From positions 1-37,092 of the forward strand of contig DAOLZQ010000029.1 in the NCBI GenBank assembly GCA_035426385.1: 37,092 nucleotides of DNA, read 5' to 3'. Position numbers and translations under genes: made by a program. The notes under the pieces are model-generated. The model did not search any database. It was not told where the DNA came from and saw only the letters and a list, made by a program, of their open reading frames with translations. The DNA is from Parvibacillus sp035426385 (lineage in GTDB: Bacteria > Bacteroidota > Bacteroidia > Chitinophagales > Saprospiraceae). This document shows, piece by piece, positions 1 to 7,758 of this stretch (position 1 is its first letter; every line of letters starts with the position of its first letter).

Positions 1-55
1 AGCACACAGCACACAGCACACAGCACACAGCACACAGCACACAGCACACAGCACA
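1..55. repeat. 7-bp tandem repeat (AGCACAC)n
   Basis: Seven uninterrupted copies of AGCACAC plus a partial eighth run from the window edge into a lipoprotein signal-peptide region. The array contains no stop codon in the + strand frame of the downstream gene, where it would read as S-T-Q-H-T-A-H repeated. The unit is not a multiple of three, so gain or loss of one copy would shift the reading frame. It may continue to the left of the window. Confidence 0.95.
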
Positions 56-1158
56 ATTTAATTAAATTACTTAGTTTAATTGTCTTTTTGCCACTACTAA
101 TTTTTACTTCCTGTCAAAAGACCGACTTACCCACTACTGAGACACAACACGCTACTGCTATAGGACAAGTTGACCCCGTACAATTTACTGAAATGCTGCA
201 AAGACAACTCTCCGGAGTACTAAGTACCCGCGGCGCCACTACCTATACTATGCCCGATGCCATCAATAACATTGAGACTTTTTTTAGTTACCACTATGGT
301 GATTATGATGTGCAGACGTCAGACAAGTACGATTACACCGATACCATTACCGTAAGCTTTGCCTCACTACCTATGTCAGAGACAGAAGTAGCTGCTTTTA
401 CTGAACAAGTACGACTGAAGGGAGCAGATCAGATGACCCGTATCACCGGCGCTGCACAGAAGTACTTTTACTTGATTAGTCTGAGACCGGTCACCACTTC
501 GACATCTTCTGCTCAGATAGAAGTTCATTCCTATTTTGGCAAGAATTCAGTCTCCTGGGTGGATCCCAATCCCAATCCGAACCCCACCTTCTCGACACCA
601 ATAGATCTAGATAGTGACAATCGAGGTAGCTGTGCCGATCCAAATAATAATGCAATCAATGGTGCGCCGGTTCAACTAGGTTATGACATCAAGGCAGTAC
701 TACCCGCAGTGTATCCAAGTGGGATAGCCTGGTATCAGAAGTTGTATTTCACCAATCAGATGACATACTTTGCAACATCTGCGCCTAATGTTGATTGGAA
801 TAATTATTTGGATGTCCAATTTAAGATCACTAATCCAAATGATGTAATTCCTTATGATGGTGTGGAAGATTATTTGGTCTATAAGAGAGCAGGTAATCAC
901 CCAAATGATCCGCACTATTCCTGCCCATACACCTGTATCACCAATGAACGATATGCGTATTACGGACACAATATCTATAAAGCGCTCTTGGACACTAGAG
1001 ATTATTATGGCAGGAATTTTATAAATACTTTTTCTATGATATGTCAAATTGAAGATTTTACTGAAGACAGATATTGGCGCGGCTATGTAATTTTCTCTAA
1101 GTATTATTTTTCTGATACTCGGTCCAAAGTACCGTTTCCGACAAAAGTTATTCTATAA
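1..1158 (+). CDS. Putative lipoprotein of unknown function, 5' end unresolved
   Basis: I do not recognise a family. The reading frame is open from base 1 to the stop at 1158. The first conventional start codon inside the window is TTG at 88, giving 356 residues, but that start would cut a good lipoprotein signal in half. Codons from about 55 read N-L-I-K-L-L-S-L-I-V-F-L-P-L-L-I-F-T-S-C, with a T-S-C lipobox and only ATT or TTG available as in-window starts. The true start is therefore probably to the left of the 7-bp repeat, or it has been displaced by the repeat. The mature part has a P-N-P-N-P-N-P stretch near residue 160 and several Cys (C-P-Y-T-C). A surface or periplasmic lipoprotein is likely. 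It lies just before the T9SS paralogue array, on the same strand. Confidence 0.7.
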   Translation, partial: STQHTAHSTQHTAHSTQHNLIKLLSLIVFLPLLIFTSCQKTDLPTTETQHATAIGQVDPVQFTEMLQRQLSGVLSTRGATTYTMPDAINNIETFFSYHYGDYDVQTSDKYDYTDTITVSFASLPMSETEVAAFTEQVRLKGADQMTRITGAAQKYFYLISLRPVTTSTSSAQIEVHSYFGKNSVSWVDPNPNPNPTFSTPIDLDSDNRGSCADPNNNAINGAPVQLGYDIKAVLPAVYPSGIAWYQKLYFTNQMTYFATSAPNVDWNNYLDVQFKITNPNDVIPYDGVEDYLVYKRAGNHPNDPHYSCPYTCITNERYAYYGHNIYKALLDTRDYYGRNFINTFSMICQIEDFTEDRYWRGYVIFSKYYFSDTRSKVPFPTKVIL

Positions 1159-1223
1159 CGCTTTGAACATTACTATTCATCAAGGGGATACAGCCTACTG
1201 TCTCCCCTTAAATAAGTTTCATT

Positions 1224-2741
1224 ATGAAAAATAAGGTAATTCTCTTAATTTTTGGTTTGTTCCTCACCATTACCTCTCAGGCACAGTCCAAGGGATTTGT
1301 AATCCGCACTAATAACCTGCCCACTTCAGGATATAGGTATGGCTATGCAGAGCAACTTGAAGATGGTACTATCCTGGCACTGAAGCAGCGCATCGAACTG
1401 GACATCGATGATCCTCAACAACGTCTATTAAGTTCTGAAATGGTCATCATCGATACGCTTGGAAACGTATTGAAACAGATGGATCTATTGACAGATTCAC
1501 TGCAAAATAACAGGTGTCAAATGTTTAAATTAAATAATAATTACGTTGTTTCGGGGTTATTTTTCTCTCAGAGGTATAACTATGAAAAGATATTCTTCTT
1601 TGATAAAAACCTAAATTTATTGAGTGAGAATATGGCGCTTATCACTCCACATCAAATATTACCTCCTCATTCACAGGATTGCTATTACAATTCCTTTCAT
1701 ACAGAGCTGGCGAATGGCGACTTGATACTCATCTCTCAGTTTTTGTGTATAGATGGAAAAATCATATTCAAGCGCTTTAATAAAGAGGGTAACCTCTTAG
1801 AATCGAAAATGATCGAGCCCTCTTCTCCGGATTTAATTGTTTATGTCAGTATCATTCATACCGATTATAATAAAGAGTATATATACCTGCACAATGGGTA
1901 TGGATCAGTATTTAAATATGATTCAAACTTTACCTTAATCGAAAAGAGGTCTAATACTATTGGTCACTCATTTATAGCTATGAGTAAGGATATATTTCCC
2001 TTAAAAGATAAATTTTTGTATTATGGACGAATAGAAGATCCAATTCCTGAAGACACTAATTTTTATGTGATAGCATTGGGAAATCTTTCACAAAACTTTG
2101 ATTTGATTCCAGATGATACTGCACAGACTTTTAATTATGTACCTTTTGATGATATTGAAACTACTTCGTTCTGGACACCCAGTTTTTTTAAATTGCGAGA
2201 TTCTACTTTTTTGGGCGTTTGTCAGACGATCAATTTTATAACTTCACCAAATATGGTCATCGTGCAGCGCTTTGATGCAAATCTAAAGCATCAGTCGGAG
2301 GTACAGTATGTATTTGATGATGCGACCATCGTAATATACTCTGCCTCACTGACTCCTGATCAACAGCTCTTAATCGGCGGAGATTATCTGACGATGCCAT
2401 TGCGTACCGACCATTTCTATCCATCGGAAGGATTTATAATGAAGTTCGGAGCTAAGGACGAAGCGCCGCTGTCTGAAAAGAAAGTCAAGGTACCGCCTGT
2501 CGGTCTGATCTCCATCATAAGCAATCCGGTACACGACTACCTGACTATGGAGCAGAGCGACCAGACTAAGTCGTACAGCGTGAATATTCTAGATTTGAGC
2601 GGTAAAGTGCTGCGGAGTAACGTAGCTTTTAGCAATATCCGAGTACAAATACCGGTGGGTACACTACCGCCCGGCGTGTATGTATATCAAATCATGGAAG
2701 GATCCAGACCCGTAGGAGCGGGGAAGTTTGTGAAGCAGTGA
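1224..2741 (+). CDS. Secreted T9SS sorting-domain protein, paralogue 1 of 3
   Basis: A 505-residue exported protein. It has a signal peptide (M-K-N-K-V then a hydrophobic run, cleaved near S-Q-A-Q-S) and ends in a type IX secretion C-terminal domain of about 80 residues. Hallmarks of that domain are I-S-N-P-V-H-D-Y-L, I-L-D-L-S-G-K-V and G-V-Y-V-Y-Q-I-M-E-G. The central 330 residues are rich in short beta-strand-like segments (F-D-K-N-L-N-L-L, Y-D-S-N-F-T-L-I, F-K-L-R-D-S-T), suggestive of a beta-propeller, but no named family is recognised. It should be exported by Sec and then delivered to the surface by T9SS. It is the first of three tandem copies; the last 300 bases are almost identical to those of copy 2. 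ATG start at 1224, with no Shine-Dalgarno sequence. Confidence 0.9.
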   Translation: MKNKVILLIFGLFLTITSQAQSKGFVIRTNNLPTSGYRYGYAEQLEDGTILALKQRIELDIDDPQQRLLSSEMVIIDTLGNVLKQMDLLTDSLQNNRCQMFKLNNNYVVSGLFFSQRYNYEKIFFFDKNLNLLSENMALITPHQILPPHSQDCYYNSFHTELANGDLILISQFLCIDGKIIFKRFNKEGNLLESKMIEPSSPDLIVYVSIIHTDYNKEYIYLHNGYGSVFKYDSNFTLIEKRSNTIGHSFIAMSKDIFPLKDKFLYYGRIEDPIPEDTNFYVIALGNLSQNFDLIPDDTAQTFNYVPFDDIETTSFWTPSFFKLRDSTFLGVCQTINFITSPNMVIVQRFDANLKHQSEVQYVFDDATIVIYSASLTPDQQLLIGGDYLTMPLRTDHFYPSEGFIMKFGAKDEAPLSEKKVKVPPVGLISIISNPVHDYLTMEQSDQTKSYSVNILDLSGKVLRSNVAFSNIRVQIPVGTLPPGVYVYQIMEGSRPVGAGKFVKQ

Positions 2742-2826
2742 GGAGTGGAAAGGTTAAGAAGTGAAGAGGTTAAGGAGTGTTGCAATTTAAAATTGTATTT
2801 ATTATATGCACTTGAGAACAAATATT

Positions 2827-4338
2827 ATGAAAAATAAAATTCTTTGCTCAATCATTGGGCTATTTCTTGCTATTACCTCATATGCACAGTCCAAGGGATT
2901 TGTAATCCGCACTAATAACCTGCCTACCACGGGATACAGATACGGCTACGCAGAGCAACTTGAAGATGGTACTATCCTGGCACTGAAGCAGCGCATCGAA
3001 CTGGACATCGATGATCCTCAACAACGTCTATTAAATTCTGAATTGGTCATCATCGATACACTTGGGAACGTAATTAAACAGGCAGATCTATTGACAGATT
3101 CACTGCAAAATAACAGGTGTCAAATGTTTAAATTGCATAATAATTACATTGTTTCAGGGCTATTTTTTTCTCAGAGGTATAACTATGAAAAGATATTCTA
3201 CTTTGATAAAGACTTAAATAAATTGAGTGAGAATATGACAGTTATTACTCCACATCAAATATTACCTCCTCATTCACAGGATTGCTATTACAATTCCTTT
3301 CATACAGAGCTGGCGAATGGCGACTTGATACTCATTTCTCAGTTCTTGTGTGCAGATGGAAAAATCATATTTAAGCGCTTTAGTAAGGAGGGCCAGCTCT
3401 TACAGTCGAAGCTGGTCGATCCCGTTTCACCGGACTTAATTACCTATGTCAGTATCATTCATACCGATTATAATAAGAAGTATATTTACCTAAACAATGG
3501 GTATAGATCTGTATTCAAATATGATTCAAATTTTAATTTAGTTGAAAAAATACTTATTCCATTTGATAAATCAGTTTTAGTGAAAAGTAAAGATATATTG
3601 CCTCTGAAGGACAAATTTTTATATTATGGTGAATTAGAGTCATATAATTTAGAGAATGTGGCTGAAATAGTTTTGGGGAACTTTTCACTCAACTTTAACC
3701 TGATTCCCGATGATACAGCGCAGCTTTTTAATTATGTGAATTCAGATAATATAGAGACTACTGCTTATTGGTCACCCAGTTTTTTTAAATTGAGAGACTC
3801 TACTTTTTTGGGCGTTTGTCAGACAAGCAATTTTTTAACTTCACCCAATATGGTCATCGTGCAGCGCTTTGATGCCAATTTAAAGCATCAATCGGAGGTA
3901 CAGTATGTATTTGATGATGCGACCATCGTAATATACTCTGCCACAATGACTCCCGATCAGCAATTACTTATAGGAGGAGATTACCTGACCATGCCGCCCC
4001 GGAGGGACCATTTCTATCCATCAGAGGGATTTATAATGAAGTTCGGAGCTAAGGACGAAGCGCCGCTGTCTGAAAAGAAAGTCAAGGTACCGCCTGTCGG
4101 TCTGATCTCCATCATAAGCAATCCGGTACACGACTACCTGACTATGGAGCAGAGCGACCAGACTAAGTCGTACAGCGTGAATATTCTAGATTTGAGCGGT
4201 AAAGTGCTGCGGAGTAACGTAGCTTTTAGCAATATCCGAGTACAAATACCGGTGGGTACACTACCGCCTGGCGTGTATGTATATCAGATCATGGAAGGAT
4301 CCAGACCCGTAGGAGCGGGGAAGTTTGTGAAGCAGTGA
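2827..4338 (+). CDS. Secreted T9SS sorting-domain protein, paralogue 2 of 3
   Basis: A 503-residue paralogue of the preceding gene with the same layout: signal peptide ending near S-Y-A-Q-S, beta-rich body and T9SS C-terminal domain. An upstream in-frame ATG at 2806 would add M-H-L-R-T-N-I. I prefer 2827 because it aligns with the starts of copies 1 and 3 (M-K-N-K) and because the 2806-2826 stretch is repeated as non-coding spacer before copy 3. The middle (about residues 205-250) is the most divergent of the three and lacks the D-T-N-F-Y-V-I segment found in copies 1 and 3. Function is unknown; a surface-exposed or secreted structural or binding protein is inferred. Confidence 0.88.
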   Translation: MKNKILCSIIGLFLAITSYAQSKGFVIRTNNLPTTGYRYGYAEQLEDGTILALKQRIELDIDDPQQRLLNSELVIIDTLGNVIKQADLLTDSLQNNRCQMFKLHNNYIVSGLFFSQRYNYEKIFYFDKDLNKLSENMTVITPHQILPPHSQDCYYNSFHTELANGDLILISQFLCADGKIIFKRFSKEGQLLQSKLVDPVSPDLITYVSIIHTDYNKKYIYLNNGYRSVFKYDSNFNLVEKILIPFDKSVLVKSKDILPLKDKFLYYGELESYNLENVAEIVLGNFSLNFNLIPDDTAQLFNYVNSDNIETTAYWSPSFFKLRDSTFLGVCQTSNFLTSPNMVIVQRFDANLKHQSEVQYVFDDATIVIYSATMTPDQQLLIGGDYLTMPPRRDHFYPSEGFIMKFGAKDEAPLSEKKVKVPPVGLISIISNPVHDYLTMEQSDQTKSYSVNILDLSGKVLRSNVAFSNIRVQIPVGTLPPGVYVYQIMEGSRPVGAGKFVKQ

Positions 4339-4393
4339 GGAAGTGTTGCAATTTAAAATTGTATTTATTATATGCACTTAGAGAACAAATATT

Positions 4394-5911
4394 ATGAAAA
4401 ATAAAGTACTTATATCAATTTTTGGTTTGTTCCTCACCATTACCTCTCAGGCGCAGTCCAAGGGTTTTGTCATACGAACCAACAACCTGCCTACCACGGG
4501 ATACAGATATGGCTATGCAAAGCAACTGGAAGATGGTACTATCTTGGCGCTGAAGCAGCGAATCGAGTTTGATATAGATGATCCTCAGCAGCGTTTATTA
4601 AATTCTGAATTGGTCATCATCGATACACTTGGGAACGTAATTAAACAGGTAGATCTATTGACAGATTCACTGCAAAATAACAGGAGTCAAATGTTTAAAT
4701 TAAATAATAATTACGTTGTTTCAGGGTTATTTTTTTCTCAGAGGTATAACTATGAAAAGATATTCTACTTTGATAAAGACTTAAATAAATTGAGTGAGAA
4801 TATGACAGTTATTACTCCACATCAAATATTACCTCCTCATTCACAGGATTGCTATTACAATTCCTTTCATACAGAGCTGGCGAATGGCGACTTGATACTC
4901 ATTTCTCAGTTCTTGTGTGCAGATGGAAAAATCATATTTAAGCGCTTTAGTAAAGAGGGTAATCTCTTAAAATCGAAAATTATCGAGCCATCTTCTCCGG
5001 ATTTAATTGCTTATGTCAGTATCATTCACACCGATTACAACAAAGAGTGTATATACCTGCACAATGGGTTTGGAAGTGTATTCAAATATGACTCGAACTT
5101 TAGCTTACTCAAAAAAATCTCTAATACCATTGGTCACTCATTTATAGCAGAGAGCACAGATATACTTCCCCTAAAAGATAAATTTTTGTACTATGGACGT
5201 ATAGAGGATCCACTTCCTAAAGACACTAATTTTTATGTGATAGCATTGGGAAACCTTTCACTCAACTTTGACCTAATTCCCGATGATACAGCGCAGCTTT
5301 TTAATTATGTACCTTATGATGATGTTGAAACTACTTCTTTATGGTCACCCAGTTTTTTTAAATTGAGAGACTCTACTTTTTTGGGCTTTTGTCACACAGG
5401 CAATTTTTTAACTTCACCAAATATGGTCATCGTGCAGCGCTTTGATGCCAATTTAAAGCATCAGTCGGAGGTACATTATGTATTTGATAATGCGACCATC
5501 GTAATATACTCTGCCACAATGACTCCCGATCAGCAATTACTTATAGGAGGAGATTACCTGACCATGCCGCCCCGGAGGGACCATTTCTATCCATCAGAGG
5601 GATTTATAATGAAGTTTGGAGCTAAGGACGAAGCGCCGCTGTCTGAAAAGAAAGTCAAGGTACCGACTGTCGGTCTGATCTCCATCATTAGCAATCCGGT
5701 ACACGACTACCTGACTATGGAGCAGAGCGACCAGACCAGGTCGTACAGTGTGAATATTCTAGATATGAGCGGTAAAGTGCTGCGGAGTAACGTGGCCTTT
5801 AGCGATACCCGGATACAAATACCGGTGGGTACACTACCGCCTGGCGTGTATGTATATCAGATCATGGAAGGTTTCAGGCCCGTAGGAGCAGGGAAGTTTG
5901 TGAAGCAGTGA
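4394..5911 (+). CDS. Secreted T9SS sorting-domain protein, paralogue 3 of 3
   Basis: A 505-residue third tandem copy with signal peptide and T9SS C-terminal domain. It is a visible mosaic. Bases 4758-4953 are identical to 3191-3386 of copy 2. The next part (N-L-L-K-S-K-I-I-E-P-S-S-P, then R-I-E-D-P and D-T-N-F-Y-V-I-A-L-G-N-L-S) follows copy 1. The segment T-M-T-P-D-Q-Q to P-P-R-R-D-H-F-Y then follows copy 2 again. The spacer before it repeats the spacer before copy 2. This points to gene conversion or unequal crossing-over within the array. Function unknown. Confidence 0.9.
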   Translation: MKNKVLISIFGLFLTITSQAQSKGFVIRTNNLPTTGYRYGYAKQLEDGTILALKQRIEFDIDDPQQRLLNSELVIIDTLGNVIKQVDLLTDSLQNNRSQMFKLNNNYVVSGLFFSQRYNYEKIFYFDKDLNKLSENMTVITPHQILPPHSQDCYYNSFHTELANGDLILISQFLCADGKIIFKRFSKEGNLLKSKIIEPSSPDLIAYVSIIHTDYNKECIYLHNGFGSVFKYDSNFSLLKKISNTIGHSFIAESTDILPLKDKFLYYGRIEDPLPKDTNFYVIALGNLSLNFDLIPDDTAQLFNYVPYDDVETTSLWSPSFFKLRDSTFLGFCHTGNFLTSPNMVIVQRFDANLKHQSEVHYVFDNATIVIYSATMTPDQQLLIGGDYLTMPPRRDHFYPSEGFIMKFGAKDEAPLSEKKVKVPTVGLISIISNPVHDYLTMEQSDQTRSYSVNILDMSGKVLRSNVAFSDTRIQIPVGTLPPGVYVYQIMEGFRPVGAGKFVKQ

Positions 5912-5918
5912 GGAGTGG

Positions 5919-5985
5919 AAAGGTTAAGAAGTGAAGAGGTTAAGAAGTTAAAAGGTTAAGAAGTTAGAAAGTTAGACGATTAGAA
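5919..5985. repeat. Degenerate A/G-rich short tandem repeat (AAGGTTAAGAAGTTA-like)
   Basis: Imperfect repeats of a unit of about 15 bases built from AAGGTTAAGAAGTTA follow the stop codon of paralogue 3. The same kind of sequence occurs at about 2749-2778, after paralogue 1, and at 6296-6360. It is low-complexity intergenic DNA, possibly a substrate for the recombination seen in this array. Confidence 0.75.
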
Positions 5986-6116
5986 GCGTTTTAGGGCATC
6001 CCCATTTTTGCACATTGGCGCTTTGGGTCATTTCGCTTTAGTCTGTAGTCGAGCTTTAAAATGGGTAAATTTTCTCTTGTTGGCTTCATTATTGAAGGAT
6101 AAAAGGGGTTATAAAA

Positions 6117-6219
6117 TGAGATTTCTCAAGTGCCTGGAGGCACCCTCGAAATGACTGCGTAGAGTCAAGAGAAAGGGAGGGCGACAAAATTTACCCGCGA
6201 TTTATAAATTTTGCCGCCC
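6117..6219. repeat. Intergenic double-hairpin element, copy 1
   Basis: Part one, 6117-6155: TGAGATTTCTCA, then the hairpin GTGCC-TGGA-GGCAC (6130-6143), then CGAAATGAC; outer ATTTC and GAAAT can also pair. Part two: a 15-base stem, 6179-6193 with 6205-6219, one mismatch, ending in GCCGCCC. The same two-part arrangement recurs at 6494-6596 and, diverged, at 17181-17282. It resembles REP-like palindromic elements of Bacteroidota intergenic regions (inference). Confidence 0.75.
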
Positions 6220-6288
6220 GGCGTGTATGTATATCAGATCATGGAAGGTACTAGACCCGTAGGAGCGGGGAAGTTTGTGAAGCAGTGA
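6214..6288 (+). pseudogene. Remnant: last ~24 codons of a fourth T9SS paralogue
   Basis: This stretch reproduces the 3' end of the upstream paralogues (G-V-Y-V-Y-Q-I-M-E-G, then R-P-V-G-A-G-K-F-V-K-Q and a stop). It has no start and no upstream body. It is closer to the tails of copies 1 and 2 (GTAGGAGCGGGG) than to the adjacent copy 3 (GTAGGAGCAGGG), so it is not a simple duplicate of copy 3's tail. It joins the preceding spacer at a shared CCGCC, consistent with deletion of a fourth gene by short-homology recombination. Confidence 0.8.
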
Positions 6289-6493
6289 GGAGTGGAAAGG
6301 ATAAGAAGTTAAAAGGTTAAGAAGTTAAAAGGTTAAGAAGTTAAAAAGTTAGACGATTAGAAGCGTTTTAGGGCATCCCCATTTTAGCACATTGGCGCTT
6401 TGGGTCATTTCGCTTTAGTCTGTAGTCGAGCTTTAAAATGGGTAAATTTTCTCTTGTTGGCTTCATTATTGAAGGATAAAAGGGGTTATAAAA

Positions 6494-6596
6494 TGAGATT
6501 TCTCAAGTGCCTGGAGGCACCCTCGAAATGACTGCGTAGATTCAAGAGAAAGTGAGGGCGACAAAATTTACCCGCGATTTATAAATTTTGCCGCCC
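6494..6596. repeat. Intergenic double-hairpin element, copy 2
   Basis: Nearly identical to copy 1 as part of the 380-bp duplication: TGAGATTTCTCA at 6494-6505, hairpin at 6507-6520, CGAAATGAC ending at 6532, then the 15-base stem 6556-6570 with 6582-6596. Confidence 0.75.
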
Positions 6597-6937
6597 TCTA
6601 TCTCGAACATCAACATTGAAAACCATAAAATCTTTAGATATCTAGCTTAATTTCGAATAAACATCTACGTTAAACCTTAATTTAAAACTGCAGGAAAAAG
6701 TACTATTTTTTAATTGTACTTATACGATAACCCTTGTGTCAAAAACAAGGGTTCTTGAAAGTGAAGAAAGATTTGAGGTAATAGCAGCACCAATGATTCC
6801 GCCAAGGTTGCAAAGGGAGTAGCGTGAGGGATAGTAGCGAACATGCGCGACGTGAGGAGTAAATAAAGCGAATAGCCCGACCCCGACAACGGCGGGGGCA
6901 CGCCCACAATTTTGGAGAGGTCTAAAGACGGATAGTT

Positions 6938-7687
6938 CTATTCCTGTCCCGATAGACTTGCTTGTAGATAATCCTGATTCATCGCAGCAATATTATCTAG
7001 TGTGATAAACTTAGGACATTCGTATTCGCAGGCGCCCACAAAGGAACAACCGCCGAAGCCTTCTCTATCCATCTGGTGTACCATATTGCGCGAGCGCTCA
7101 TCTTTCTCAGGCTTACCCTGAGGAAGTAAATTGAGTTGATGCACCTTAGCTGAAGTAAATAACATCGCACTAGAGTTCGGACAAGCGGCCACGCAGGCGC
7201 CACATCCTATACAAGCAGCCGCCTCGAAAGCTTCATCAGCTATTTGCTTACTAATGGGTAGATTATTGGCATCCTGGGCATTCCCCGTATTAACTGAAAC
7301 GTATCCACCCGCTGCCATGATACGATCGAAGGCACTGCGATCTACCACCAAGTCTTTGATGACCGGAAAGGCACTGGCCCGCCAGGGCTCCACCACTATT
7401 GTGTCGCCATCTTTAAATGAACGCATATGCAACTGACACGTAGTGATCCCGCGAGAGGGACCATGAGGCCGACCATCGATATACATACTGCACGCACCAC
7501 AGATACCCTCACGGCAGTCATGGTCAAATGCGATCGGCTCTGCATTCTCATTAATAAGCTGCTCATTGAGCACGTCAAACATCTCAAGGAAGGACATATC
7601 TGGGGAGATATCAGTTACCGGATAGGTTTCGAAATTGCCCTTGGTTTTGGTATTTTTCTGTCTCCAAACTTTCAGCGTCAGTTTCAT
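6938..7687 (-). CDS. sdhB: Succinate dehydrogenase iron-sulfur subunit
   Basis: A 249-residue electron-transfer subunit of complex II. It carries electrons from SdhA's FAD to the quinone site through three iron-sulfur clusters. The N-terminal ferredoxin-like domain shows the 2Fe-2S cysteines in C-R-E-G-I-C-G-A-C. The C-terminal domain has the 4Fe-4S motif C-I-G-C-G-A-C-V-A-A-C-P and the 3Fe-4S/4Fe-4S cysteines in G-G-C-S-F-V-G-A-C-E-Y-E-C-P-K. Length and motifs match the Bacteroidota-type SdhB. It is the last gene of the sdhC-sdhA-sdhB operon, 71 bases after sdhA. It lies on the cytoplasmic side of the inner membrane. Confidence 0.97.
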   Translation of the reverse strand: MKLTLKVWRQKNTKTKGNFETYPVTDISPDMSFLEMFDVLNEQLINENAEPIAFDHDCREGICGACSMYIDGRPHGPSRGITTCQLHMRSFKDGDTIVVEPWRASAFPVIKDLVVDRSAFDRIMAAGGYVSVNTGNAQDANNLPISKQIADEAFEAAACIGCGACVAACPNSSAMLFTSAKVHQLNLLPQGKPEKDERSRNMVHQMDREGFGGCSFVGACEYECPKFITLDNIAAMNQDYLQASLSGQE

Positions 7688-7758
7688 TTATTTATTCTTT
7701 TTCGGGTGCTGTTATTATTATAAATTACTATTCATTTTTTTGTACTCCGGATCAAATG

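Larger units (their letters stand above)
5912..6937. repeat. Gene-free 1-kb region with a ~380-bp direct duplication
   Basis: No convincing gene. It holds two copies of a roughly 380-bp unit (about 5837-6213, whose first 75 bases are the end of paralogue 3, and 6214-6596). Each unit consists of a T9SS gene tail, an A/G-rich low-complexity run, a conserved spacer and two hairpins. The rest (6597-6937) contains an 8-bp stem (6729-6736 with 6746-6753) and a GC-rich hairpin (CCCCG 6881-6885 with CGGGG 6893-6897) at the end of a REP-like intergenic stretch. It separates the convergent T9SS array and sdhB. Small frames here, such as 6710-6907 on the minus strand, run through the hairpins and are not credible genes. 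Confidence 0.8.

Noticed and set aside
1..55. CRISPR array
   Set aside because: The repeat unit is 7 bases with no spacers and no cas genes nearby.
2806..2826. Upstream ATG start for T9SS paralogue 2
   Set aside because: The added residues are encoded by spacer sequence repeated before paralogue 3 and would disturb the signal peptide.
6710..6907. 65-codon minus-strand frame
   Set aside because: It runs through hairpins and GC-rich intergenic repeat sequence, and its composition is not protein-like.
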